From NCBI GenBank assembly GCA_949752795.1, contig OX457075.1:1922001-1986000 (forward strand): a DNA stretch of 64,000 bases, given 5' to 3'. This stretch comes from Hyperoodon ampullatus. Taxonomy: Eukaryota > Chordata > Mammalia > Artiodactyla > Ziphiidae. The notes under the pieces are model-generated. The model made no database searches. It saw only the letters and a list, made by a program, of their open reading frames with translations, and was not told the origin of the DNA. Shown piece after piece: positions 47,625 to 60,271 of this stretch (position 1 is its first letter; each line of letters begins with the position of its first letter). Made by a program: the position numbers and the translations under genes.

Positions 47625-50600
47625 ATGGGAATAGAAACATACATATCAATAATTACCTTAAATGTAAATGGACTAAATGCTCCCACCAAAAGACACAGAG
47701 TGGCTGAATGGATACAAAAACAAGACCCATATATATGCTGTCTACAAGAAACCCACTTCAGACCTAGAGACACATACAGATTGAAAGTAAGGTGATGGAA
47801 AAAGATATTCCATGCAAATGGAAATCAAAAGAAAGCTGGAGTAGCAATTCTTATATCAGACAAAATAGACTTTAAAATAAAGTCTATTAGAAGAGACAAA
47901 GAAGGACAATACATAACGATAAAGGGATCGATCCAAGAAGAAGATATAACAATTGTAAATATTTATGCACCCAACATAGGAGCACCTCAATACATAAGGC
48001 AAATACTAACAGCCAAAAAAGGGGAAATCGACAGTAACACAATCATAGTAGGGGACTTTAACACCCCACTTTCACCAATGGACAGATCATCCAAAATGAA
48101 AATAAATAAGGAAACACAAGCTTTAAATGATACATTAAACAAGATGGACTTAGTTGATATTTATAGGACATTCCATCCAAAAACAACAGAATACACATTT
48201 TTCTCAAGTGCTCATGGAACATTCTCCAGGATAGAAAATATCTTGTGTCACAAATCAAGCCTTGGTAAATTTAAGAAAATTGAAATTGTATCAAGTATCT
48301 TTTCCGACCACAATGCTATGAGACTAGACATCAATTACAGGAAAGGATCTGTAAAAAATACAAACACATGGAGGCTAAACAATACACTACTCAATAACGA
48401 AGTGATCACTGAAGAAATCAAAGAGGAAATTTAAAAATACCTAGAAACAAATGACAATGGAGACACGACGACCCAAAACCTATGGGACGCAGCAAATGCA
48501 GTTCTAAGGGGGAAGTTTATAGCAACACAATCCCACCTTAAGAAACAGGAAACATTTCGAGTAAACAACCTGACCCTGCACCTAAAGCAATAAGAGAAAG
48601 AAGAACAAAAAACCCCCAAAGTTAGCAGAAGGAAAGAAATCATAAAGATCAGATCAGAAATAAATGAAAAAGAAATGAAGGAAACGATAGCAAAGATCAA
48701 CCAAACTAAAAGCTGGTTCTTTGAGAAGATAAACAAAATTGACAAACAATTAGCCAGACTCATCAAGAAAAGAAGGGAGAAGACTCAAATCAGTAGAATT
48801 AGAAATGAAAAAGGAGAAGTAACAACTGACACTGCAGAAATACAAAAGATCATGAGAGATTACTATAAGCAACTCTATGCCAATAAAATGGACAAGCTGG
48901 AAGAAATGGACAAATTCTTAGAAATGCACAACCTACCAAGACTGACTCAGGAAGAAATAGAAAATATGAATAGACCAATCACAAGCACTGAAATTGAAAC
49001 TGTGATTAAAAATCTTCCATCAAACAAAAGCCCAGGACCAGATGGCTTCACAGGCGAATTCTATCAAACATTTAGAGAAGACCTAACACCCATCCTTCTC
49101 AAACTCTTCCAAACAATTTCAGAGGAAGGAACACTCCCAAACTCATTCTACGAGGCCACCATCACCCTGATACCAAAACCAGGCAAGGATGTCACAAAGA
49201 AAGAAAACTACAGGCCAATATCACTGATGAACATAGATGCAAAAATCCTCAACAAAATACTAGCAAACAGGATTCAACAGCACATTAAAAGGATCATACA
49301 CCATGATCAAGTGGGGTTTATTCCAGGAATGCAAGGATTCTTCAATATACGCAAATCAATCAATGTGATACACCATATTAACAAGTTGAAGGAGAAAAAA
49401 CATATGATCATCTCAATAGATGCAGAGAAATCTTTCGACAAAATTCAACACCCATTTATGATAAAAACCCTGCAGAAAGTAGGCATAGAGGGAACTTTTC
49501 TCAACATAATAAAGGCCATATATGACAAACCCACAGCCAACATTGTCCTCAATGGTGAAAAACTGAAACCATTTCCACTAAGATAAGGAACAAGACAAGG
49601 CTGCCCACTCTCACCACTCTTATTCAACATAGTTTTGGAAGTTTTAGCCACAGCAATCAGAGAAGAAAAGGAAATAAAAGGAATCCAAATTGGAAAAGAA
49701 GTAAAGCTGTCACTGTTTGCAGATGACATGATACTATACATAGAGAATCCTAAAGATGCTTTCAGAAAACTACTAGAGCTAGTCAATGAATTTGGTAAAG
49801 TAGCAGGATACAAAATTAATGCACAGAAATCTCTGGCATTCCTGTACACTAATGATGAACAATCTGAAAATGAAATCAAGAAAACACTCCCATTTACCAT
49901 TGCAACAAAAAGAATAAAATATCTAGGAATAAACCTACCTAAGGAGACAAAAGACCTGTATGCAGAAAATTATAAGACACTGATGAAAGAAGTTAAAGAT
50001 GATACAAATAGATGGAGAGATATACCATGCTCCTGGATTGGAAGAATCAATATTGTGAAAATGACTCTACTACCCAAAGCAATCTACAGATTCAATGCAA
50101 TCCCTATCAAACTACCACTGGCATTTTTCACAGAACTAGAACAAAAAATTTCAAATTTTGTTTGGAAAAACAAAAGACCCCGAATAGCCAAAGCAATGTT
50201 GAGAACGAAAAACGGAGCTGGAGGAATCAGGCTCCCTGACTTCAGACTATACTACAAAGCTACAGTAATTAAGACAGTATGGTACTGGCATAAAAACAGA
50301 AAGATAGATCAGTGGATCAGGATAGAAAGCCCAGAGATAAACGCACACACATATAGCCAACTTATCTTTGATAAAGGAGGCAGGAATGTACAGTGGAGAA
50401 AGGACAGCCTCTTCAATAAGTGGTGCTGGGAAAACTGGACAGGGACATGTAAAAGTATGAGATTAGATCATTCCCTAACACCATACACAAAAATAAGCTC
50501 AAAATGGATTAAAGACCTAAATGTAAAGCCAGAAACTATCAAACTCTTAGAGGAAAACATAGGCAGAACACTCTATGACATAAATCAGAGCAAGATCCTT

Positions 50601-51436
50601 TTGGACCCACCTCCTAGAGAAATGGAACTAAAAACAAAGATAAACAAATGGGACCTAATGAAACTTCAAAGCTTTTGCACAGCAAAGGAAACCATAAACA
50701 AGACCAAAAGACAACCCTCAGAATGGGAGAAAATATTTGCAAATGAAGCAACTGACAAAGGATTAATCTCCAAAATTTATAAACAGCTCATGCAGCTCAA
50801 TAGCAAAAAAACAAACAACCCAATCGAAAAATGGGCAGAAGACTTAAATAGGCATTTCTCCAAAGAAGATATACAGACTGCCAACAAACACATGAAAGAA
50901 TGCTCAACATCATTAATCATTAGAGGAATGCAAATCAAAACTACAATGAGATATCATCTCACACCAGTCAGAATGGCCATCATCAATGCTGGAGAGGGTG
51001 TGGAGAAAAGGGAACACTATTGCACTGCTGGTGGGAATGTGAATTGGTACAGCCACTATGGAGAAAAGTATGGAGGTTCCTTAAAAAACTAAAAATAGAA
51101 CTACCATATGACCCAGCAATCCCACTACTAGCCATATACCCTGAGAAAATCATAATTCAAAAAGAGACATGTACCAAAATGTTCATTGCAGCTCTATTCA
51201 CAATAGCCCGGAGCTGGAAACAACCTAAGTGTCCATCATCGGATGAATGGATAAAGAAGGTGTGGCACATATATACAATGGAATATTACTCAGCCATAAA
51301 AAGAAACGAAACTGAGCTATTTGTAATGAGGTGGATAGACCTAGAGTCTGTCATACAGAGTGAAGTAAGTCAGAAAGAGAAAGACAAATACCGTATGCTA
51401 ACACATATATATGGAATTTTAAAAAAAATGTCATGA
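47625..51436 (+). pseudogene. L1 ORF2, copy K, nearly whole frame with four stops and one deletion
   Basis: The frame starts at 47625 (MGIETYISIITLNVNGLN) and spans about 1,270 codons, the usual ORF2p length. Stops lie at 47793 (TGA), 48432 (TAA), near 48591 (TAA) and 49584 (TAA), all single-base changes from other copies. A 19-base loss near 50985 shifts the frame; the tail is open at 51020-51436. The endonuclease keeps QETHF, IYAPN, GDFNTP and SDHNAM, but RIDHIL has become RIENIL. The RT keeps [12 protein letters not shown] and FADDM (49716-49730, near residue 698). The C-terminal domain has [19 protein letters not shown]. Product would be inactive. Confidence 0.96.
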
Positions 51437-53364
51437 AGAACCTAGGGGTAAAACGGGAATAAAGACACAGACCTACTTGAGAATGGACTTGAGGATATGG
51501 GGAGGGGGAAGGGTAAGCTGTGACAAAGTGAAAGAGAGGCATGGACATATATACACTACCAAACGTAAGGTAGATAGATAGTGGGAAGCAGCTGCAGAGC
51601 ACAGGGAGATCAGCTCGGTGCTTTGTGACCGCCTGGAGGGGTGGGATGGGGAGGGTGGGAGGGAGGGAGATGCATGAGGGAAGGGATGTGGGAACAGATG
51701 TATATGTATGACTGATTCACTTTGTTATAAAGCAGAAACTAATAAAAAAAAATGTGGGAGAAGGGTTTATAAAAATATATATCATAAGAATGCATTTGAG
51801 CTTGAATGACTATCATTTTAAAACAAGTAGATATAGTTATGGATCAACATAATTGAAGTCTATGGCAACCACAAATAAAAAGACATACAATAAACACCCC
51901 CCCAAAAAAAGGAAGGAACTCAAACATACTACATAAGTAAACCATCATAGGGAATCTGGAAGATGTGGAAGAGTAAGACACCGAGATAACTTTCCTCCCC
52001 AAAGATACACCAGAAATACATCTACACATGGAACAACTCCTACAGAACACCTACTGAATGCTGGCAGAAGACCTCAGACCTCCCAAAAGGCAAGAAACTC
52101 CCCACATACCTTGATAGGGCAAAATAAAAAAGAATAAACAGAGACAAAAGAATAGGGACGGGACCTGCACAAGTTGGAGGGAGCTGTGAAGGAGGAAAGG
52201 CTTCCACACACTAAAAGCCTCTTCGCAGGAGGAGACTGCGGGTGGCAGAGGCAGGAAGCTTCAGAGCTGTGGAGGAGGGAGCGGCAACAGTGCTGTGGAG
52301 GGCAAAGCAGAGAGATTCCCACACAGAGGATCGGTGCTGACCGACACTCACCAGCCCAAGAGGCTTGTCTGCTCCCCCACCGGGGTGGGCGGGGCTGGGA
52401 GCTGAGGCTCAGGATTCAGTCAGAGCGCAGGGAGAGGACTGGGGTTGGCTGCGTGAACACGGCCTGCAGGGGGCTAGTGCACCAAGGGTAACCTGGAGGG
52501 AGTCCGGGAAAAATTATGGACCTGCCAAAGAGGCAAGAGACTTATTCTTCCCTCTTTTCTTCCTGGTGCACGAGGAGAGGGGATTAAGAGCACTGCTTAA
52601 AGGAGTTCCAGAGACGAGCGCGAGCTGCGGCTATCAGCGGGGACACCAGAGACGGGCATGAGATGCAAAGGCTGCTGCTGCCGCCAACAAGAAGCCTGTG
52701 TGTGAGCACAGGTCACTATCCACACCTCCCTTCTGGGGAGCCTGTGCAGCCCGCCACTACCAGGGTCCCAGGATCCAGGGACAACTTCCCCAGGAGAACG
52801 CATGGCACACCTCAGGCTGATGCAGTGTCCCCCGGCCTCTGCTGCTGCAGGCTCACCCTGCATCCACACACCTCCCTTCCCCATGCCTGAGTGAGCCAGA
52901 GTCCCCGAAGCAGCTGCTCCTTTAACCCCTTCCTGTCTGAGCAAAGAACAGACACCCTCCAGTGACCTACACGCAGAGGCAGGGTGAAATCCAAAGCTGA
53001 GCCCCAGGAGCTGTGCGAACAAAAGAAGAGAAAGGGAAATCTCTCCCAGCAGCCTCAGAAGCAGTGGATTAAAGCTCCACGATCAACTTGATGTACCCTG
53101 CATCTGTGGAATACATGAATAGATAACGAATCATCCCAAATTGAGGAGGTGGACTTTGAGAGCAGGATTTATTATTTTTTCCCCTTTTCCTTGCTTTGTG
53201 AGTGTGTTTGTGTATGCTTCTGTGTGAGATTTTGTCTGTATAGATTTGCTGTCACCATTTGTCCTAGGGTTCTATCCATCCGTTTTTTTTTTCTTTTCTT
53301 TAAAAAAATTTTTTTATTAAAAATTATTTTTTATTTTAATAACTTTATTTTATTTTATCCTCTT

Positions 53365-53427
53365 ACTTCTTTCTTTCTTTCTTTCTTTTCTTCCTTCCTT
53401 CCTTCCTTCTTTCTTTCTTTCCTTCCT

Positions 53428-53458
<31 letters not shown>

Positions 53459-53459
53459 A
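53365..53459 (+). repeat. Pyrimidine tract (CTTT/CCTT), about 95 bp
   Basis: It is placed as in copy K, upstream of ORF1, but with much purer CTTT and CCTT units and a quarter of the length. Confidence 0.97.
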
Positions 53460-53978
53460 CTTTTTCTCCCTTTTATTCTGAGCCGTGTGGATGAAAGGAT
53501 CTTGGTGCTGCAGCCAGGAGTCAGTGCTGTGCCTCTGAGGTGGGAGAGCCAACTTCAGGACACTAGTCCACAAGAGACCTCCCAGATCCACATAATATCA
53601 AACGGTGAAATTCTCCCAGAGATCTGCATCTCAACACCAGCACCCAGCTTCACTCAACAACCAGCAAGCTACAGTGCTGGACACCCTATGCCAAACAACT
53701 AGCAAGACAGGAACACAACCCCACCCATTAGCAGAGAGGCTGCCTAATATCATAATAAGTCCACAGACACCCCAGAACACACCACCAGACGTGGACCTGC
53801 CCACCAGAAAGACAAGATCCAGCCTCATCCAACAGAACACAGGCACTAGTCCCCTCCACCAGGAGCCTACACAACCCACTGAACCAAATGTAGCCACTGG
53901 GGACAGACACCAAAAACAACAGAAACTACGAACCTGAACCCCACAAAAAGGAGGCCCAAACACAGTAAGATAAGGAAA

Positions 53979-54872
53979 ATGAGAAGACATAAAAACACAC
54001 AGCAGATGAAGGAGCAAGATAAAAACCCACCAGACTTAACAAAGGAAGAGGAAATAGGCAGTCTACCTGAAAAATAATGCAGAATAGTGATAGTAAAGAT
54101 GATACAAAATCTTGGAAATAGAATAGACAAAATGCAAAAAACAGTTAACAAGGACATAGAAGAACTAAAGATGAAACAAACAATGATGAACAACACAATA
54201 AATGAAATTAAAAATACTCTAGATGGGATCAATAGCAGAATAACTGAGGTAGAAGAATGGGTAAGTGACCTGGAAGATAAAATACTGGAAATAACTACTG
54301 CAGAGTAAGATAAAGAAAAAAGAATGAAAGGAACTGAGGACAGCCTCAGAGACCTCTGGGACAACATTAAATGCACCAACATTCGAATTATAGGGGTTTA
54401 CGAAGAGGAAAAGAAAAAGAAAGGGACTGAGAAAATATTTGAAGAGATTACAGTTGGAAACTTCCCTAATATGGGAAAGGAAATAGTTAATCAAGTCCAG
54501 GAAGCACAGAGAGTCCCATACAGGATAAATCCAAGGAGAAACACGCCAAGACACATATTAATCAAACTCTCCAAAATTAAATACAAAGAAAAATATTAAA
54601 AGCAGCAAGGGAAAAACAACAAATAACACACAAGGGAATCCCCATAAGGTTAACAGCTGATCTTTTAGCAGAAATTCTGCAAGCCAGAAGGGACTGGCAG
54701 GACATATTTAAAGTGATGAAGGAGAAGAACCTGCAACCAAGATTTACTCTACCCAGCAAGGATCTCATTCAGATTTGATGGAGAAATTAAAACCTTTACA
54801 GAAAAACAAAAGCTGAGAGAGTGCAGCACCACCAAACCAGCTTTACAACAAATGATAAAGGAACTTATCTAG
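53979..54872 (+). pseudogene. L1 ORF1, copy L, broken
   Basis: The ATG at 53979 opens MRRHKNTQQMKEQ. Stops occur in GAAAAATAATGC (about 54074) and in GCAGAGTAAGAT (about 54306). The coiled-coil piece is open at 54087-54308 and the RRM piece at 54324-54599 (LRDLWDNIKCTNIRIIGVYE). A small loss near 54590 shifts the frame before the C-terminal part. The old end is the TAG at 54870-54872. Confidence 0.92.
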
Positions 54873-54930
54873 GCAAGAAACACAAGGGAAGGAAAAGACC
54901 TACAATAATGAACCCAAAACAATTAAGAAA

Positions 54931-57900
54931 ATGGGAATAGGAACACACATATCGATAATTACCTTAAATGTAAATGGACAAAATGCTCCCACCAAAAGAC
55001 ACAGAATGGCTGAATGGATACAAAAACAAGACCCATATATATGCTGTCTACAAGAGACCCACTTCAGACCTAGAGACACATACAGACTGAAAGTAAGGGG
55101 ATGGAAATAGATATTCCATGCAAATGGAAATCAAAAGAAAGCTGGAGTAGCAATTCCCATATCAGGTAAAATAGACTTTAAAGACTATTACAAGAGACAC
55201 AGAAGGACACTACATAATGATCAAGGGATCGATCAACGAAGAAGACATTACAATTGTAAATATTTAGGCACCCAACATAGGAGCACCTCAATACATAAGG
55301 TAAATACTAACAGCCATAAAAGGGGAAATCGACAATAACACATTCATAGGGTGGGACTTTAACACTTCACTTTCACCAATGGACACATCATCTAAAATGA
55401 AGATTAATAAGGAAAGACAAGCTTTAAATGATACATTAAACAGGATGGACTTAACTGATATTTATAGGACATTCCATCCAAAAACAACAGAATACACATT
55501 TTTCTCATGTGCTCATGGAGCATTCTCCAGGATAAATCATGTCTTGGGTCACAAATCAAGCCTTGGTAAATTTAGGAAAATTGAGATTGTGTCAAGTATC
55601 TTTTCCGACCACTATGCTATGAGACTGGTTATCAATTGCAGGAAAAAATCTGTGAAAAATGCAAACGCATGCAGGCTAAAGAGTACACTACTTGGTAATG
55701 AAGCAATCACTGAAAAATCAAAGAGGAAATCAAAATATACCTAGAAACAAATGACAATGGAGACACGATGACCCAAAACCTATGGTATCCAGCAAAAGCA
55801 GTTCTAAGAGGAAAGTTTATAACAATACCATCCTACCTTAAGAAACAGGAAACATCTCGAGTAAACAACCTAACCTTGCACCTAAAGCAATTAGAGAAAG
55901 AAGAACAAAAAAAGCCCAAAGTTAGCAGAAGCAAAGAAATCACAAAAATCAGATCAAAAACAAATGAAAAAGAAAGGAAGGAAACGATACCAAAGATCAA
56001 TAAAACTAAAAGCTGTTTCTTTGAGAAGATAAACAAAATTGATAAACCATTAGCCAGACTCATCAAGTGAAAAAGGGAGAAGACTCAAATCAATAGAATT
56101 AGAAATGAAAAATGAGAAGTAACAATTGACACTGCTGAAATACAAAAGATCAGGAGAGATTACTACAAGCAACTCTATGCCAATAAAATGGACAACCTGA
56201 AAGAAATGGACACATTCTTAGAAATGCACAACCTGCCAAGACTGAATCAGGAAGAAATACAAAATATGAACAGACCAATCCCAAACACTGAACTTGAAAC
56301 TGTGATGAAAAATCTTCCAACAGCGATATCACTGGTGGCGCAGTGGTTGAGAGTCAGGCTGCCGATGGAGGGGACGTGGATTTATACTCCTGTCCAGGAG
56401 GATACCACATGCCATGGAGTGGCTGGTCCCTTGGGGATGGCCACTAAGCCAGCACGTCCAGAGCCTGTGCTCTGCAGCAAGAGAGGTCAGAGCAGTGAGA
56501 GGCCCGCGTACCGAAAAAAAATTTTTTCCAACAAACAAAATCCCAGGACCAGATGGCTTCACAGGAGAATTCAATCAAACATTTAGAGAACAGTTAACAC
56601 CTATCCTTCTCAAACACTTCCAAAATAGAGCAGAGGGAGGAACACTCCCAAACTCATTCTACGAGACCAACATCACCCTGAAACCAAAACCAGACAAGGA
56701 TGTCACAAAGAAAGAAAACTACAGGCCAATATCACTGATGAACATAGACGCAAAAATCCTCCACAAAATACTAGCAAATAATCCAACAGCACATTAAAAG
56801 GATCAAGTGGGGTTTATTCCAGGAATGCAAGGATGCTTCAATATATGCAAATCAATCAATGTGATACACCATATTATCAAATTGAAGGAGAAAAATCATA
56901 TGATCATCTCAATAGATACAGGGAAAGCTTTCAACAAAATTCAACACCCATTTTTGATAAAAACCCTGCAGAAAGTAGGCATAGAGGGAACTTTTCTCAA
57001 CATAATAAAGGCGATATATGACAAACCCACAGCCAACATCGTCCTCAATGCTGAAAAACTGAAACCATTTCCACTAAGATCAGAAACAAGACAAGGTTGC
57101 CCACTCTCACCACTCTTATTCAACATAGTTTTGGAAGTTTTAGCCACAGCAATCAGAGAAGAAAAGGAACTAAAAGGAATCTGAATCGGAAAAGAAGAAG
57201 TAAAGCTGTCACTGTTTGCAGATGACATGATACTATACATAGAGAATCCTAAAGATGCTACCAGAAAACTGCTAGGGCTAATCAATGAATTTGGTAAAGT
57301 AGCAGGATACAAAATTGGTGCACAGACACCTCTGGCATTTCTACACACTAATGATGAAAAATCTGAAAGTGAAATCAAGAAAACACTCCCATTTACCATT
57401 GCAACAAAAAGCATAAAATATCTATGAAAAAACCTACCTAAGGAGACAAAAGACCTGTATGCAGAAAATTATAAGACACTGATGAAATAAATTAAAGATG
57501 ATACAAATAGATGGAGAGATATACAATGTTCTTGTATTGGAAGAATCAACATTGTGAAAATGACTCTACTACCCAAAGCAATCTACAGATTCAATGCAAT
57601 CCCTATCAAACTACCACTGGCATTTTTCACAGAACTAGGAAAAATTTCACAATTTGTATTGAAACACATAAGACCCACAATAGCCAAAGCAAACTTGAGA
57701 ACGAAAAACGGAGCTGGAGGAATCAGGCTCCCTGACTTCAGACTATAATACAAAGCTACAGTAATCAAGACAGTATGGTACTGGCACAAAAACAGAAAGA
57801 TAGATCAATGGAACAGGATAGAAAGCCCAGAGATAAACCCACGCACATCTGGTCACCTTATCTTTGATAGAGGCGGCTGGAATGTACAGTGGAGAAAGGA

Positions 57901-58950
57901 CAGCCTCTTCAATAAGTGGTGCTGAGAAAACTTGACAGGTACATGTAAATGTATGAGATTAGAACCCTCTCTAACACCATAAACAAAAATAAGCTCAAAA
58001 TGGATTAAAGACCTAAATGTAAGGCCAGAAACTATCAGACTCTTATAGTAAAACATAGGCAGAACACTCTATGACATAAATCACAGCAAGATCCTTTTTG
58101 ACCCACCTCCTAGAGAAATGGAAATAAAAACAAAGATAAACAAATGGGACCTAATGAAACTTCAAAGCTTTTGCACAGCAAAGGAAACAATAAACAAGAC
58201 CAAAAGACAACCCTCAGAATGGGAGAAAATATTTGCAAATGAAGCAACTGACAAAGGATTAATCTCCAAAATTTATAAGCAGTTCATGGAGCTCAATATC
58301 AAAAAAACAAAAACCCAATCCAAAAATGGGCAGAAGATCTAAATAGGCACTTCTCCAGAGAAGATATACTGACTGCCAACAAACACATGAAAGAATGCTC
58401 AACATCATTAATCATTAGAGAAATGCAAATCAAAACTACAAAGAGATATCATCTCACACCAGTCAGAATGGCCATCATCAAAAAATCTAGAAACAATAAA
58501 TGCTGGGGAGGGTGTGGAGAAAAGGGAAGACTCTTGCACTGCTGGTGGGAATGTGAATTGGTAGAGCCACTATGGAGAACAGTATGGAGGTTCCTTAAAA
58601 AACCACAAATAGAACTACCATATGACCCAGCAATCCCACTACTGGGCATATACCCTGAGAAGACCATAATTCAAAAAGAGATAGGTACGAAAATGTTCAT
58701 TGCATCAACATTCACAATAGCCTGGAGATGGTAACAACCTAAGTGTCCATCATCGGATGAATGGATAAAGAAGATGTGGCACATATATACAATGGAATAT
58801 TACTCCGCCATAAAATGAAATGAAATTGAGCTATTTGTAATGAGGTGGATAGACCTAGAGTCTGTCATACAGAGTGAAGTAAGTCAGAAAGAGAAAGATA
58901 AATACCATATGCTAACACATATATATGGAATTAAAGAAAAAATGTCATGA
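54931..58950 (+). pseudogene. L1 ORF2, copy L, broken and carrying a SINE
   Basis: The start is the ATG at 54931. Open pieces: 55379-55744 (endonuclease, with RIDHIL changed to RINHVL), 55768-56070, 56414-56797, 56807-57184 (RT), 57227-57427, and 58387-58734 (C-terminal [19 protein letters not shown]). The RT motif FADDM is intact at 57215-57229. The SINE enters the RT finger part at 56323. The end is near 58950. Confidence 0.92.
56323..56521 (+). mobile_element. CHR-type SINE inside ORF2 of L1 L, diverged
   Basis: The head is changed (GCGATATCACTGGTGGCGCA), but the A box TGGCGCAGTGG at 56336-56346 is whole. The B-box area is altered (GTGGATTTATACTCC). The TSD TTCCAACA lies at 56315-56322 and 56526-56533. 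It is the most diverged of the six SINEs. Confidence 0.93.
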
Positions 58951-59291
58951 AGAACTTAGGGGTAAGACAGGAATAAAGACACAGACCTACTTGAGAATGG
59001 ACTTTAGGATATGGGGAGGGGGAAGGGTAAGCTGTGACAAAGCGAGAGAGGCATGGACATATATACACTACCAAACATAAGGTAGATAGATACTGGGAAG
59101 CAGCTGCATAACACAGGGAGAAAAGCTTGGTGCTTTGTGACCACGTGGAGGGGTGGGATAGGATGAGTGGGAGGGAGGGAGACGCAAGAGAGAAGGGATA
59201 TGGGAACAGATGTATATGTATAACTGATTCACTTTGTTATAAAACAGAAACTAATAAAAAATACAATAAATTTTAAGAAAGATAAAAAGAA

Positions 59292-60271
59292 AAAAATGGG
59301 CAAGCGACCTAAATAGACATTTCTCCAAAGAAGTTATACTGACTGCCAACAAACACATGAAAGGATGTTCAACATCATTGATCCCTGGAGAGATCCAAAT
59401 CAAAACTACAGTGAGATATCATCTCACACCAGTCAGAATGGCCATCATCGAAAAATCTAGAAACAATAAATGCTGGAGAGGGTGTGGAGAAAAGGGAACA
59501 CTCTTGCACTGCTGGTGGGAAAGTGAACTGCTACATCCACTATGGAGAACAGTATGGAGGTTCCTTAAAAAACTACACATAAAACTACCATATGACGCAG
59601 CAATCCCACTCCTGGGCATATACCCTGAGAAAACCATAATTCAAAAACAGTCATGTACTAAACTGTTCATTGCAGCTCTATTTGGAATAGCTCAGAGATG
59701 GAAACAACCTGAGTGTCCATCATCCGATGAATGGATAAAGAAGATGTGGCACAAATATACAATGGAATATTACTCAGCCATAAAAAGAAACGAAATAGAT
59801 CTATTTGTAATGAGGTGGATTGACCTAGAGTCTGTCATGCTAAGTGAAGAAGTCAGAAAGAGAAAGACAAATACCGTATGCTAACACATATATATGGAAT
59901 TTAAAGAAAAAAATGTCATGAAGAACCTAGGGGTAAGAAAGGAGTAAAGACACAGACCTACTAGAGAATGGACTTGAGGATATGGGGAGGGGGAAGGGTA
60001 CGCTGTGACAAAGCAAGAGAGTGTCATGGATATATATACACTACCAAACGTAAAATAGATAGCTCGTGGGAAGCAACCCCATAACACAGGTAGATCAGCT
60101 CAGTGCTTTGTGACCACCTAGAAGGGTGGGATAGGGAGGGTGGGAGGGAGGGACATGCAAGAAGGAAGAGACATGGGAACATAGGTATATTTATAACTGA
60201 TTCACTTTGTTATAAAGCAGAAACTAACACACAATTGTAAAGAAATTATACTCCAATAAAGATGTAAAAAA
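59292..60271 (+). mobile_element. 5'-truncated L1 (copy M)
   Basis: It starts in the ORF2 C-terminal domain (AAATGGGCAAGCGACCTAAA) and ends AATTATACTCCAATAAAGAT and an A run. The C-terminal ORF2 piece 59357-59884 is open over 175 codons ([19 protein letters not shown]). A short A/G-rich repeat (AAGAAAGA) on both flanks might be the TSD but is too simple to trust. Confidence 0.9.

Larger units (their letters stand above)
44505..51748 (+). mobile_element. Complete-length L1 (copy K), plus strand, inserted in L1 J
   Basis: All parts are present: 5' UTR 44505-46653, ORF1 46654-47566, ORF2 47625-51436, 3' UTR and A-rich tail. The perfect 13-bp TSD AAAATGTGGGAGA lies at 44492-44504 and 51749-51761. 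The nick implied by it, TTTT/GA on the lower strand, suits the L1 endonuclease. It is the least decayed L1 here: one frame is kept over most of ORF2, and the 5' UTR is still CpG-rich. A few stops and two indels silence it. Confidence 0.97.
41709..51949 (+). mobile_element. Old L1 (copy J), plus strand, split by L1 K
   Basis: It starts with a 5' UTR (GGGGGATCAAGATGGAAGAG), has a 5' UTR unlike A, C, D, K and L after the first 100 bases, then ORF1 and the long inter-ORF spacer of old L1s. L1 K enters at 44505. J resumes at 51762 (AGGGTTTATAAAAATATATA) and is lost at 51949, where L1 L starts. No ORF2 of this copy is seen. Confidence 0.75.
51950..59262 (+). mobile_element. Full-length L1 (copy L), plus strand
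   Basis: It starts GGAATCTGGAAGATGTGGAA in the remains of L1 J and contains 5' UTR, ORF1, ORF2 (with a SINE) and the GCAGAAACTAATAAAAAA-type 3' end. I found no matching target duplication; the right flank is A-rich followed by another L1. The 5' YY1-like core is changed (GAAGATGTGG). It is older than K. Confidence 0.92.

Noticed and set aside
44505..51748. L1 K as an active element
   Set aside because: Frameshift in ORF1, four stops and a 19-base loss in ORF2, and a changed endonuclease residue rule out autonomous movement.
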